DNA of 60,703 nucleotides from an uncultured Caulobacteraceae bacterium (GTDB lineage: Bacteria; Pseudomonadota; Alphaproteobacteria; Caulobacterales; Caulobacteraceae). Position numbers and translations under genes: made by a program. Location of the stretch: the NCBI GenBank assembly GCA_903872075.1, contig CAIQJF010000050.1, positions 1 to 60,703 on the forward strand. The letters are read 5' to 3'. The notes beneath the pieces are model-generated. The model worked only from the letters and a program-made list of their open reading frames with translations, made no database searches and was not told where the DNA came from. Numbering within the stretch: the stretch's first letter is position 1; each line of letters opens with the position of its first letter. Below, piece by piece: positions 43,572-52,919 of this stretch.

Positions 43572-44945
43572 CTAGTAGGCGAAGGTGTCGTACACCGGGC
43601 CGACGTCGCCACCCCACGCGCCGTGGTAGAGCGACAGCAGCCGTTCCGCGGCGGTCACGCCGGTGTCGGCAATGTCCTCGAGTTCGCCGAGGTAACCCGA
43701 CTCGTCCACGAGGCCGCCCGAGAGGCGATTGCGCGCCTTCAGGCCCTGGGCGGCGATGGCGACCATGTCGCGGGCGACATCCCGAACAGACCGACCCGCC
43801 ACCTGGGCGTTCAGCGCCAGGCGCGGCACGTCGCGAATGAGCGCGGCGCGGTCCTCCTGGGTCCAATGCTTGCAGAGATCCCAGGCGGCGGCCTGAGCGG
43901 CGGGGTCATAGAGCAGCCCGGTCCACAGCGCCGGCAGGGCGCAAAGCCGGCTGACGGGCCCGCCATCGGCGCCACGCATTTCCAGGTACTGCTTGAGTCG
44001 CACCTCCGGGAAGATCGTGCTCGTGTGATCGGCCCAGTCCTTTAGGGTCGGACGCTCGCCAGGAAGTTCCGGCAGCCGGCCATCCATGAAGTCCGCGAAG
44101 GAGCGCCCGGCCACGTCGATGTAGAGGCCCTGCCGTTTGACGAAGTACATCGGCACCTGGAGCGCATAGCGGGCGTAGGTCTCAAACCCGAAGCCGTCCT
44201 CGAACACGAAGCCCAGCATCCCCGTCCGATCCGCGTCGGTGTCGGTCCAGACATTGGCGCGGGCGGTCAGGAAGCCGCTGGGCTTGCCCTCAATGAACGG
44301 TGAATTGGCGAACAGGGCCGTGGCGATCGGCTGCAGCGCGAGGCTCACCCGGAACTTGGCCACCATGTCGGCCTCATTCTCGAAATCGAGATTGGCCTGG
44401 ACGGTGCAGGTGCGGAACATCATGTCCAGACCCTTGCCCCCGACCTTGGGCATGTACGCGCGCATGATCTTGTAACGGCCCTTGGGCATGACCGGAATCT
44501 CGTCGCGCCGCCATTGCGGCGTGAAGCCCAGACCCAGGAAACCGAGCCCGAGTTCCGCGGCCACCGTCTTCACCTCGTCCAGGTGCTGGCCGGTTTCCTC
44601 GCAAATGTCGTGCATAGTCGCCAGCGGCGCGCCGGAGAGCTCAAACTGACCGCCGGGCTCAAGGCTGATGTTGGCCATGCCGCGGTTGAGGCCGATCAGA
44701 GTCTGGCCGCCCTCGGGCGTCGCCTCATAGGTGCCTTCCCAGCCGAAACGCATGAGGCCTTTCATCAGGGCCTCAATCCCAGCAGCACCGTAATAGTCCA
44801 CGGTCGAACGGTCAGCGGTCCGGAAGACGAACTTCTCGTGTTCCGCGCCAACGCGGAATTCGCTCGTCGGCTTGCCGCCCACGGCGAACCACCCGGTCAG
44901 GTCCGCCAGCGTCAGGGGACGGTCATCGGCTATCGTCTCGGCCAT
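43572..44945 (-). CDS. gshA: Glutamate-cysteine ligase (plant/alphaproteobacterial type)
   Basis: A 457-residue ATP-dependent ligase for gamma-glutamylcysteine, the first step of glutathione synthesis. It belongs to the GCS2/plant-like type rather than the E. coli type, as shown by FRVGAEHEKFVF, MANISLEPGGQFELSGAPL, RTCTVQANLDFENEADM and EMRGADGGPVSRLCALPALW. Glutathione made here serves GloB and the GST encoded in the window. It lies 16 bases downstream of rsmE on the minus strand, an arrangement I believe is common in Caulobacterales. Confidence 0.96.
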   Translation of the reverse strand: MAETIADDRPLTLADLTGWFAVGGKPTSEFRVGAEHEKFVFRTADRSTVDYYGAAGIEALMKGLMRFGWEGTYEATPEGGQTLIGLNRGMANISLEPGGQFELSGAPLATMHDICEETGQHLDEVKTVAAELGLGFLGLGFTPQWRRDEIPVMPKGRYKIMRAYMPKVGGKGLDMMFRTCTVQANLDFENEADMVAKFRVSLALQPIATALFANSPFIEGKPSGFLTARANVWTDTDADRTGMLGFVFEDGFGFETYARYALQVPMYFVKRQGLYIDVAGRSFADFMDGRLPELPGERPTLKDWADHTSTIFPEVRLKQYLEMRGADGGPVSRLCALPALWTGLLYDPAAQAAAWDLCKHWTQEDRAALIRDVPRLALNAQVAGRSVRDVARDMVAIAAQGLKARNRLSGGLVDESGYLGELEDIADTGVTAAERLLSLYHGAWGGDVGPVYDTFAY

Positions 44946-44961
44946 CGATGTCCCTTTTTGA

Positions 44962-45735
44962 TTATCCCGCCGCGTCCTGTGACGTCACTTGGCCCGCCGC
45001 GCGCGCAACCTCAAGCCCCTGCCAGTCGCCCAGTGTCGATTGCCACAGGGTCAAGGCGGATATGGCCGCGGTGTCCGCCCGCAGGATGCGGGGGCCCAGC
45101 GACACCGGGACCGCGCCCGGCGCGGCTCGGATCGCCGCCCGTTCAGCCGGCGAAAAGCCGCCCTCCGGCCCGATCAACACCGCCCAGGGTCCAGCGCTCG
45201 CCGGCGCAAGGGCGTCGAGAGCCGCCGCCGCGTCACCGGCCTCATCGCAGAACATCAGGCTCCGGGATCCATCCCAGCCTTCCAGAATGCGCATTAGCCT
45301 TTCAGGCTCAAGAATTTCCGGAACATCGAGCCGTCCGGTCTGCTCAGCCGCCTCAAGAGCGATGACGGTGAGTCGGGAGACATTGGCGCGATCAGCGTTT
45401 GTCCGTTCCGTCAGCGCCAACCTCACCCTTCGGGCGCCCAATTCGGCGGCCTTCTCGACAATGGTCTCCAGGCGGGGGCGCTTCACCAGGGCGATAATCA
45501 GATCCAGGTCCGGCGCCTGGGCCTGCGCACGAACCTGCGCCTCCAGAATCAGCACGCAGCCGCGCTTGGTGATCTCCGCCAACCGCGCGCGCCACTCGCC
45601 CTGGCGGCCATTGAACACGAGCAGGGTCTGGTCGAGCGCAAGGCGCATGACCCTGACCAGGTAGTGGGCCTGGTCCGGCGTCGGGACCAGCCGGCCGGCC
45701 GGTTTGAAATCACCGTCGACGCAGAGCCGGATCAA
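44962..45735 (-). CDS. rsmE: 16S rRNA (uracil-1498-N3)-methyltransferase
   Basis: A 257-residue SPOUT-class methyltransferase acting on U1498 of 16S rRNA. N-terminal PUA-like part: RLCVDGDFKPAGR and HYLVRVMRLALDQTLLVFNG. The C-terminal trefoil knot binds SAM with VLIGPEGGFSPAERAAI and VSLGPRILRADTAAI. Length is normal. The ATG overlaps the stop of the upstream MFS gene (ATGA, 45732-45735) and gshA follows, so MFS-rsmE-gshA-cdh are probably one transcript. Confidence 0.96.
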   Translation of the reverse strand: MIRLCVDGDFKPAGRLVPTPDQAHYLVRVMRLALDQTLLVFNGRQGEWRARLAEITKRGCVLILEAQVRAQAQAPDLDLIIALVKRPRLETIVEKAAELGARRVRLALTERTNADRANVSRLTVIALEAAEQTGRLDVPEILEPERLMRILEGWDGSRSLMFCDEAGDAAAALDALAPASAGPWAVLIGPEGGFSPAERAAIRAAPGAVPVSLGPRILRADTAAISALTLWQSTLGDWQGLEVARAAGQVTSQDAAG

Positions 45736-47195
45736 GCGGAACGCCGCCCCGCGTCCGCACGGTCACCGCCGCGGACGAACAACAGGCCGACGAAGCCCAG
45801 GAAGAGCAGCAGGGTCACCGTCGCGAATCCCCCCTGCTGCGTCTTGAAAATACGGGTGCCCTGATTGACCAGGAACGGACCGAGCCAGCTGGTGGCCGTC
45901 CCGGACAGGGCGTAGACGCCGAAGAAGGCGCCCGTCTGGTCGGGCGGCGTCAGGCGGGTCAGCAGGGTGCGGCTGGACGCATAGTGCGCCGTGATGAACA
46001 CGGCGTTGGAAAAGCCGATCATCAGGAACACCCACTCCGGCAAGGTGCGGAAGAACGGGCCGGCCCAAAGATGCGGATGGGCGGCGCTATCCCAATGCCA
46101 GAAGTAGAGAATCTGATTTGGGCCCATGCCCAGCAGGGCGATGATGCCAAGCAGCGACATGCCGATCTCGATCTGCACCGCGCGCTTCGGTCCGAGGCCG
46201 TCATCCAGCCAGCGCCCGACGAAACCGCCGAGCACGGCCAGAACGCTGAGCGTAATGCCGAAAAACAGCAGTTCCAGTGAGCGCCACTTCATCACGCCGG
46301 TGGCATAGACCCCCGAGTAGATCAGGATGGCCGTCATGCCGTCGACGTAGAACATGCGCGCCGCCAGGAAGATGGCGGCATGCCGATAGTGTCCGACGGT
46401 CTTGACCATGGTCAGCAGGTCCGACGCGCCGCTCCGCAGGGCCGCGAACACGGGCACGCCGGTACGCGGGGCGTCCGGCGTGAACAGGAAAAACGGCAGT
46501 GAGCCGATGGCGAACACACCGGCGGCGAGCAGGACCACGACGCGTTCCGGTTGGTGGAGCGCCCGCTCGAGCCCGAACAGGGGCGCATGAGGGAGCCAGC
46601 CCCAGGAAACGGTCTCCGGCAATCCAGGCAGGGCGAACGCCCAGGCCGTAAAGGCCAGGGCGGCGAGGCCGAAGAAATTGCCAAGGGCAAGCGCCAGGCC
46701 GGAGGCCTTATGAGCCGCGGAAAGGCCGGCCGCTCTCACGAGCAGGGAATTGTGCAGCACCTCCGACCAGGTGAAGAGAATCCCCACGGCGGTGGTGATC
46801 ATCAGGGTCTGGGTGACGCTGAGGCCCGTATGGTCGGCCTTGGAAAACCACAGGCTGGCCATGAGCGGGACCATCAGCACGACCAGCAGGGCCAGCCAGA
46901 TTTTGCGGGGCCCCAGCTTGTCGATGGAGGCGCCGAGGAACGGCGCCGTGGCCATGACCGCCCAGCCTGAATACTGGCTCCACTGGGAGATAACTTCCTG
47001 ACCCTTGACCGGGTCGCCCACCACCGTCTGCGCCACATAGGGCATGAAGATGTAGATGGTGATCAGGATCACATAGGGATTGCGGGCCCCTTCGAAGAGC
47101 GACCAGCACGCACCGCCCAGGGTCAGGCGCGCGCGGGAATCATAGGCGGAAGGCGGGGTGACCCCCAGGTCGGCTTCCGAAATGGCCTCGCTCAA
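45732..47195 (-). CDS. MFS transporter, Atg22/UMF1-like
   Basis: A 487-residue major facilitator protein with about twelve helices. ARNPYVILITIYIFMPYVAQ at the N-terminus and the general layout resemble the Atg22/UMF1 branch (EamA and POT types can be excluded). The substrate is unknown. The start is TTG 47195, preceded by GGGAG at a seven-base spacing. A further TTG at 47243 lies within a likely promoter (47242-47269) and is therefore unlikely. It is the first gene of a minus-strand group with rsmE, gshA and cdh. Confidence 0.85.
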   Translation of the reverse strand: MSEAISEADLGVTPPSAYDSRARLTLGGACWSLFEGARNPYVILITIYIFMPYVAQTVVGDPVKGQEVISQWSQYSGWAVMATAPFLGASIDKLGPRKIWLALLVVLMVPLMASLWFSKADHTGLSVTQTLMITTAVGILFTWSEVLHNSLLVRAAGLSAAHKASGLALALGNFFGLAALAFTAWAFALPGLPETVSWGWLPHAPLFGLERALHQPERVVVLLAAGVFAIGSLPFFLFTPDAPRTGVPVFAALRSGASDLLTMVKTVGHYRHAAIFLAARMFYVDGMTAILIYSGVYATGVMKWRSLELLFFGITLSVLAVLGGFVGRWLDDGLGPKRAVQIEIGMSLLGIIALLGMGPNQILYFWHWDSAAHPHLWAGPFFRTLPEWVFLMIGFSNAVFITAHYASSRTLLTRLTPPDQTGAFFGVYALSGTATSWLGPFLVNQGTRIFKTQQGGFATVTLLLFLGFVGLLFVRGGDRADAGRRSA

Positions 47196-47241
47196 ACGCC
47201 CGTCTCCCGAACACGGCGGACTGACGCCGCCTTGACGGGCC

Positions 47242-47269
47242 AACCTAGCGGGGTTCGAGGGAATGTCAG
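47242..47269 (-). promoter_or_regulatory. Possible promoter of the MFS-rsmE-gshA group
   Basis: On the minus strand, CTGACAT (47269-47263), a 13-base spacer and GCTAGGTT (47249-47242). Spacing is ideal for the Caulobacter pattern and the GCTA core is present, but several other positions deviate. If used, it places the RNA start just downstream, which favours the TTG 47195 start of the MFS gene. Confidence 0.35.
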
Positions 47270-47302
47270 CCTAAAGTTCGGTCTGTCGCGCCGCGCGTAG
47301 AC

Positions 47303-47854
47303 CTAAAGGCCGGGAAGCTTGATTCCGGCGCCTGGGTTGCGCGCGATGATGACGGGCTTCTTGCCGGTCAGGTTGGCGATCCGCGCGTCTTCCGTGGCGG
47401 CGTCCACCGGCGTCGGCGTCTCGGCGTCGGCGCCGGGGGCGGCGGCGGGCTTGCCGCTCTTCCAGAACATCACCCAGTCGGCAAAGCTCTTGTCCTTGTG
47501 CGCGACGCCGCCGAACTCGTCGTCGACCACATAGCGAATCAGGGGGTCGGCCTTGTCGCCGCCGGCCCGCGTGACCAGCAGCTTCTCGCCGTCGGACCGC
47601 ACCTCGGCAGCGCGCTGACCCAGCAGGGCAGTGCGCGCGGCGCTCTCGGGCTGAAGCTCCTGCGGCCGCGGCTCGCCGGGCGCCGGCGGGCGCAGGGCGT
47701 AGTCAGGCGGCAGGATCAGCGGCGCCTTGGTCACCACGCGGAATTCGTCCGGTGTGATCTTGCTGAGGCCCAAGGCGTGGGAAGCGCCCGAGCAGCCGCC
47801 CAATCCGGCCGTTCCCAGCAGGGAAACGACGATCAGCGCGCGGGTGAAACTCAT
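47303..47854 (-). CDS. DUF3035 lipoprotein
   Basis: A 183-residue lipoprotein: signal peptide MSFTRALIVVSLLGTAGLGGC with a lipobox ending LGGC, then a Pro-rich segment (LILPPDYALRPPAPGEPRPQ) typical of DUF3035/beta-barrel assembly-associated lipoproteins. The function is unknown. It directly follows lspA, the enzyme that would cleave its signal, by 79 bases; this lspA-DUF3035 order recurs in alphaproteobacteria. I chose ATG 47854 (GGAAAG upstream) over a longer frame to 47926, which lacks a signal at its start. Confidence 0.88.
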   Translation of the reverse strand: MSFTRALIVVSLLGTAGLGGCSGASHALGLSKITPDEFRVVTKAPLILPPDYALRPPAPGEPRPQELQPESAARTALLGQRAAEVRSDGEKLLVTRAGGDKADPLIRYVVDDEFGGVAHKDKSFADWVMFWKSGKPAAAPGADAETPTPVDAATEDARIANLTGKKPVIIARNPGAGIKLPGL

Positions 47855-47933
47855 CGGCAAGTCTTTCCAATTCGGCCGCCCCGGCCAGCGGCGGCATGGA
47901 TACCCCATTCGGCCGCCGGACGCCAACCAGTGA

Positions 47934-48422
47934 TCAGACGGCGGGCTTTCGGGCGGTGAGCAGATTCTCCGCCAACAGCAGGATGACCCCGATGGTGATG
48001 CCGCTGTCGGCGATGTTGAAGATCCAGGGGAACACCAGGGGATGCACGTCGATGAAATCCACCACGGCGCCGAGCCTAACCCGATCGATCAGATTGCCGA
48101 CGGCGCCGCCCAGGATCAGACCGGCCGCCACAGCGATCAGCGGGCGGTCGGCGCGGCGGACCCAGAGCGCCAGCCCCAAGCTGACCGCCAGGGAAAACGC
48201 CGCCAGGGCCCAGCGAGTCCAGGCGGCGTGGGTCTGGAAGAAGCCGAAGCTGATGCCGTCATTGCGCACGAAGGTGAAAGACAGCGGCCAGAACATGGGC
48301 CGCGACTCCCCCACGGCGAGCCCCAGGGTGTCGACGACCCAGTGTTTGAGGCTCTGATCGAGACCGATGACGATCGCCGCCAGGACGAAGGCCAGCCAGC
48401 CAGCCGGAGTGACGACCTTCAT
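47934..48422 (-). CDS. lspA: Lipoprotein signal peptidase (signal peptidase II)
   Basis: A 162-residue inner-membrane aspartyl protease with four helices that cleaves lipidated prolipoproteins before the modified Cys. The catalytic Asp residues lie in GGAVGNLIDRVRLGAVVDFI and FPWIFNIADSGITIGVILLL; FVRNDGISFGFF is also conserved. ATG 48422 overlaps the ileS stop (48419-48422, ATGA), as in the classic ileS-lspA pair. It is followed by a lipoprotein gene. Confidence 0.96.
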   Translation of the reverse strand: MKVVTPAGWLAFVLAAIVIGLDQSLKHWVVDTLGLAVGESRPMFWPLSFTFVRNDGISFGFFQTHAAWTRWALAAFSLAVSLGLALWVRRADRPLIAVAAGLILGGAVGNLIDRVRLGAVVDFIDVHPLVFPWIFNIADSGITIGVILLLAENLLTARKPAV

Positions 48423-51325
48423 GCCCGCGCGGCGTCCCAGGCGGCCACGGCCTCGGCGTCTCGTAGCGAGAGCTCGGGGTAGACCGGATGCGTGCCAACT
48501 TCGGGCAGGATCCGCCACGACCGCGCGCACTTGCTCCCCTCGGCGCGCAACGGCTCGACGGCGACGCCGCCCACGCCTTCCAGCCGGAAGGCGCCCGCGG
48601 GGCCCTGTCCGGCCTGCAAGACAGCCTGGCTGGTGCGGAACACCTCGGCGGCGTCCAGACCGTCAAAGGCCGCCAGCAACTCGGGGTCGCTGATATGCAC
48701 GACCGGTGCGGCCTCCAGCGCCCCGCCGAGGCGCTTCTCGCGCCGCTCTACCTCCAGCGCGCCGGTAACCACCCGTGTGACCTGCTCGATCCGGTCCCAA
48801 CGGGCCGCCTCGGCGTCGTTGCGCCAACTGTCGGGGGTGTCGGGGAAGACGCGCAGCGCATTGGGGCCCGCCTCGGGGAATCGCGTCGACCAGGCCTCCT
48901 CCATGGTGAAGGCCAGGAGCGGCCCCAGCCAGATGCTCAGGCGATCGAACGTCAGATCCATCACGGTGCGGCAGGCGCGGCGGCGAACCGAGTCCGGCCG
49001 GTCGCAGTAGAGGGCGTCGCGCCGCACGTCGAAGAACAGGGCGGAGAGATCGTTGGAGCAGAATTCGGCCAGGGGCCGGACGACGCCGGCGAAGTCGTAG
49101 CGGCCATAGGCGGCCCGAACCTCGCCGCCGAGCGCCCAGAGGCGGTGCAGGATGAAACGCTCCAGCGGCGGCATGTCGTCGGGCGACACGCGCTCGGCCT
49201 CGCTGAACCCATCGAGGGCGCCCAGCAGATAGCGCACGGTGTTGCGCAGCTTCCGGTAGGCGTCGACCGTGGTCTGCAGGATCGTCGGACCGATCCGCTG
49301 ATCCTCGGTGTAGTCCGTGAACGCGACCCAAAGCCGCAGGATCTCCGCGCCGTTCTTGGCGGTGATGTCCTGCGGCTCCATGCTGTTGCCGAGCGATTTG
49401 GACATCTTCTCCCCCTTTTCGTCGAGGGTGAAGCCGTGGGTCATCAGCGCCTTGTAGGGCGCGCGACCGCGGGTGCCGCAGGCCTCCAGGAGCGAGGACT
49501 GGAACCAGCCGCGATGCTGGTCGGAGCCTTCGGAATAGACGTCCGCCGGCCAGTGGGTGTTGTTGCGGCCCTCGAGCGTGAAGGCATGAGTCGAGCCGGA
49601 ATCGAACCAGACATCCAGAATGTCCTCGACCTTCTCATAGGCCTCGGGATCGCGGTCGCCCAGGAAGTCGCTGGCCGGCCGGGTGAACCAGGCGTCGGCG
49701 CCTTCGGCGGCAATCAGGTCTGTGATCCGCGCATTCACGGCCGGGTCGACCAACGGCTTGCCGGTCGCTTTCTCCACGAACATGGCCAGGGGCGAGCCCC
49801 AGGCGCGCTGGCGGCTGATCAGCCAGTCCGGCCGGCTCTCGACCATGGAGCGGATGCGGTTGCGCCCGCTCTCGGGGTGGAAGGCCGTGGCGTCGATGGC
49901 GTCCAGCGCGGTCTGGCGCAGGGTCTGCCCGCCGTGAACCTCATCGTTCAGGGGCTCGTCGAGGCGGATGAACCACTGTGGCGTGTTGCGGAAGATCACC
50001 GGAGCCCTGGAGCGCCAGGAGTGGGGATAGCTGTGTTCCAGCCGGCCGCGGGCCAGCAAGGTTCCGGCCTCGATGAGTTTTTCGGTCACCGTCGCATTGG
50101 CCGGACCGAACTTGCCCGACTTCTTGCCCTCGGTCTCCAGCACCTTCAGCCCGCCAAACAGGGGAACGTCCGGAAAATAGGCGCCGTTTTCGTCGACGGT
50201 CTCGGGGATGTCGCGATGTCCATGCGCCAGCCAGACCGCGTAGTCGTCGGCGCCGTGGCCGGGGGCGGTGTGGACGAAGCCCGTGCCGGCTTCCTCGGTG
50301 ACGTGATCGCCCGCGAGCAGGGGCACGGGGAAACCGTAGCCCGGGTGCAGAGCGGCGAGCGGGTGAGCGGCCACAACCCCGGCGGGGTCAAACGCGTCGA
50401 GCCGGGTCCATTTGGCGATCTTCGCGGCCGAGAAGACCTCTTCGGCCAGGGCCTCGGCCAGCACGAGACGATCGCCCGGCTTGGCCCAAGGCTCGAACGG
50501 CAGGCCTTCCTCCAGCGCCGCCACCTCGTAGACCGCGTAGGCGATCTTCGGATTGAAGGCGATCGCGCGGTTGGCAGGCATGGTCCAGGGAGTCGTGGTC
50601 CAGATCACCACCGCGGCGCCCGCGGCCGCGGGGGGGCCGGACGTTACCGGGAATTTCACCCAGACCGTCGGCGAGACGTGATCGTGGTATTCCACCTCGG
50701 CGTCGGCGAGCGCCGTGCGCTCCACGGGACTCCACATCACCGGCTTTGAGCCGCGATAGACCTGACCGGAGGCCACGAATTTGTGGAACTCGCCGACGAT
50801 GGCCGCCTCGGACGTATAGTCCATCGTCGCGTAACGGCCGGCCCAGTCGCCCAGGACGCCCAGGCGCTGGAACTCCCGCGATTGCGCCTCGATCCAGCCG
50901 GCCGCGTAGTCGCGGCAGCGGGCCCGGAATTCGGCTTTGGAAACCTCGTCCTTGCGACGGCCCTTGGCGCGGAACTCCTCCTCGATCTTCCACTCGATCG
51001 GCAGACCGTGGCAGTCCCAACCCGGCACGTAGTCGACGTCGAACCCCAGGGCGAAGCGCGAGCGGACGACGAAGTCCTTCAGCAGCTTGTCGAGCGAATG
51101 GCCGATGTGAATGGCGCCGTTGGCGTAGGGCGGGCCGTCGTGGAGCACGAACAGCGGAGCGCCGGCTGCCTGACGGGCGGCGCGAACCTTGCCGTAGAGA
51201 TCGCCCGCGGCCTCAAGCAGGCGCGGCTCCAGCTGCGGCAAACCGCCCCGCATCGGGAACGGCGTCTGGGGCAGAAAGATTGTTTCCCGGTAGTCCCGGG
51301 ATTGGACGTCAGCGTCGTCGGACAT
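48419..51325 (-). CDS. ileS: Isoleucine-tRNA ligase
   Basis: A 968-residue class I aminoacyl-tRNA synthetase. HIGH is at residues 73-76 (PPYANGAIHIGHSLDKLL) and KMSKS near residue 640 (DEKGEKMSKSLGNSM). The editing domain and anticodon-binding domain are present (DVWFDSGSTHAFTLEGR before KMSKS). It lacks the Cys-rich C-terminal zinc ribbon seen in E. coli IleS, as is common in alphaproteobacteria. The 173-base upstream gap has a short stem but no T-box. It overlaps lspA by four bases. Confidence 0.97.
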   Translation of the reverse strand: MSDDADVQSRDYRETIFLPQTPFPMRGGLPQLEPRLLEAAGDLYGKVRAARQAAGAPLFVLHDGPPYANGAIHIGHSLDKLLKDFVVRSRFALGFDVDYVPGWDCHGLPIEWKIEEEFRAKGRRKDEVSKAEFRARCRDYAAGWIEAQSREFQRLGVLGDWAGRYATMDYTSEAAIVGEFHKFVASGQVYRGSKPVMWSPVERTALADAEVEYHDHVSPTVWVKFPVTSGPPAAAGAAVVIWTTTPWTMPANRAIAFNPKIAYAVYEVAALEEGLPFEPWAKPGDRLVLAEALAEEVFSAAKIAKWTRLDAFDPAGVVAAHPLAALHPGYGFPVPLLAGDHVTEEAGTGFVHTAPGHGADDYAVWLAHGHRDIPETVDENGAYFPDVPLFGGLKVLETEGKKSGKFGPANATVTEKLIEAGTLLARGRLEHSYPHSWRSRAPVIFRNTPQWFIRLDEPLNDEVHGGQTLRQTALDAIDATAFHPESGRNRIRSMVESRPDWLISRQRAWGSPLAMFVEKATGKPLVDPAVNARITDLIAAEGADAWFTRPASDFLGDRDPEAYEKVEDILDVWFDSGSTHAFTLEGRNNTHWPADVYSEGSDQHRGWFQSSLLEACGTRGRAPYKALMTHGFTLDEKGEKMSKSLGNSMEPQDITAKNGAEILRLWVAFTDYTEDQRIGPTILQTTVDAYRKLRNTVRYLLGALDGFSEAERVSPDDMPPLERFILHRLWALGGEVRAAYGRYDFAGVVRPLAEFCSNDLSALFFDVRRDALYCDRPDSVRRRACRTVMDLTFDRLSIWLGPLLAFTMEEAWSTRFPEAGPNALRVFPDTPDSWRNDAEAARWDRIEQVTRVVTGALEVERREKRLGGALEAAPVVHISDPELLAAFDGLDAAEVFRTSQAVLQAGQGPAGAFRLEGVGGVAVEPLRAEGSKCARSWRILPEVGTHPVYPELSLRDAEAVAAWDAARA

Positions 51326-51498
51326 GGGATTCCAGCTAGGATGATGAGGACCGAAAGGCGTTGAACCCGGCGCGCGACAGGTCGAAGACCGGCGGCGTCA
51401 CGCCGGGCGTATAATTCGCCGATCGCTGAAAACGGTCATCATGGACGCGTCCTTACCAGACACGGACACGATTTTCCAGCGCACGCGGGCGTCGCCGT

Positions 51499-52431
51499 TC
51501 AGGGCGTATCTCTGAGAATCCGCTTTGCGTCGCGCGCGTCCTGGTGGATCTGCTCGACCATCATCTCGACACTGTCGAACTTCTCTTCCGATCTCAGGAA
51601 CCCGATCAGGTCGGTCTCGATGGTCTCGCCATAGATGTCGGCGTCGAAATCGAACAGCCAGACCTCAAGCCGCGCGGCCACTTCGCCGGTGGTCGGATTG
51701 ATGCCGATGTTCGCCACGCCGTCGAGCTGGCGACCGTCCGCCAGACGCGTGCGGGTGGCATAGACCCCGAAACGGGGCGCCACATAGTCGCCGAGCGGCA
51801 CGTTGGCGGTAGGAAAGCCGAGCTGTCGGCCCAGCTGGCGGCCCTTCTGAACCACACCCTCGATGGCGAAGGGCCGTCCCATGATCGCCCGGGCCAGATC
51901 GGGCCGCCCGCCCCGCAGGAAATCCCGGGCGGTGGTCGAGGAGATCTTGCCGGCGTCGTTCTCCACGGCCTCGGCCACGGACACCGTAAAGCCGAACTCG
52001 GCGCCGTATCGGCGCATGGCCCCCGGATCGCCGGTCCGCCCCTTGCCGAAGGTGATGTCGAATCCGACGCCGACATGCCGGACGCCAAGCCCCTTCACCA
52101 GCACGTCGCTGACGAAGTCATGGTCGGTGAAATTCGCCATCTCCACGCCGAAGGGCAGGAGATAAAAGATGTCGGCGCCCAGGGTCTCGACCGTGCGAGC
52201 CAGCTGGTGCGGGTTCATCAGGCGGAACGGCGGCTCCTCCGGATGAAAGTGCATACGGGCATGTGGCTCGAAACTGATAACCCCGAGCGGCACGCCAAGA
52301 CGCCGCGCCGTCTCGCGCGCATCGGCGATCACCTGCTGGTGCCCCAGGTGAACGCCATCGAAATTCCCAAGGGCCACGGCCGCACCGCGATCGGCGTCCG
52401 CCAGGGCCTTCCAGCCGTGGATGATCTTCAT
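51499..52431 (-). CDS. ribF: Bifunctional riboflavin kinase / FAD synthetase
   Basis: A 310-residue protein that makes FMN and then FAD. The N-terminal adenylyltransferase domain has the HxGH-type motif LGNFDGVHLGHQQVI at residues 21-35 and SSTTARDFLRGG. The C-terminal kinase domain (~residues 185-305) has GRQLGFPTANVPL and VANIGINPTTG. FAD made here is the cofactor of the ETF and acyl-CoA dehydrogenases. It starts seven bases after the MaoC gene. The ribF-ileS-lspA order is a familiar one. Confidence 0.96.
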   Translation of the reverse strand: MKIIHGWKALADADRGAAVALGNFDGVHLGHQQVIADARETARRLGVPLGVISFEPHARMHFHPEEPPFRLMNPHQLARTVETLGADIFYLLPFGVEMANFTDHDFVSDVLVKGLGVRHVGVGFDITFGKGRTGDPGAMRRYGAEFGFTVSVAEAVENDAGKISSTTARDFLRGGRPDLARAIMGRPFAIEGVVQKGRQLGRQLGFPTANVPLGDYVAPRFGVYATRTRLADGRQLDGVANIGINPTTGEVAARLEVWLFDFDADIYGETIETDLIGFLRSEEKFDSVEMMVEQIHQDARDAKRILRDTP

Positions 52432-52438
52432 CGCCCGC

Positions 52439-52861
52439 TCACGCGCTACGCCGGGGGGCCAGGATCACGGCCTCGCCCTCGATAACCGCCTTGCCGCCGA
52501 CGAGACAGGTCGTGGCGAGCGTGACCCGCGCCTTGGCCTCGTCGATGGCGGTGATCTCCGCCCGAACGGTGACCACATCGCCGATCCGGACCGGCCGGCG
52601 AAATTTCAAGGATTGCGAGAGATAGATCGTGCCCGGTCCCGGCAGTTTTCCCGCAATCAGGGCTGAAATATAGCTCGCCGAGAGCATGCCGTGGGCGATC
52701 CGGCCGCCGAAGGGTGTTGTCGCGGCATAGGCTTCGTCGAGGTGCACCGGATTATGGTCGCCGCTGACCGCGGCGAAATCCACGAGATCGCTCTCGCGCA
52801 CCTCGCGGGACAGCTCGGCGCTCTGGCCGACGGTCAGGTCTTCAAGAAACAGTCCGCTCAC
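52439..52861 (-). CDS. MaoC-like (R)-specific enoyl-CoA hydratase
   Basis: A 140-residue hot-dog-fold hydratase. The hydratase-2 motif is FAAVSGDHNPVHLDEAYA, with the catalytic Asp/His pair, and RIAHGMLSASYISALIAGKLPG follows. Such enzymes hydrate crotonyl-type CoA to (R)-3-hydroxyacyl-CoA, as PhaJ does, and could supply monomers for PHB made by phaAB in this window. The start is GTG 52861 with AGGAGGA upstream. It lies seven bases upstream of ribF and 58 bases downstream of the HAD gene. Confidence 0.9.
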   Translation of the reverse strand: MSGLFLEDLTVGQSAELSREVRESDLVDFAAVSGDHNPVHLDEAYAATTPFGGRIAHGMLSASYISALIAGKLPGPGTIYLSQSLKFRRPVRIGDVVTVRAEITAIDEAKARVTLATTCLVGGKAVIEGEAVILAPRRSA

Positions 52862-52919
52862 GAAATGACATCCTCCTGCGCGCGAGCGTCATACAGCCCG
52901 GCCCCGCGGCTGTTTAGTC

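Noticed and set aside
47226..47250. TTGACGG with CTAGCG on the plus strand near 47230
   Set aside because: The spacer is about six bases, and there is no plus-strand gene for it to serve.
51326..51498. Small RNA, T-box or small gene in the ribF-ileS gap
   Set aside because: Only a short 5-bp stem (CGGCG/CGCCG) and no coding frame or T-box specifier are visible. T-boxes are not expected in alphaproteobacteria.
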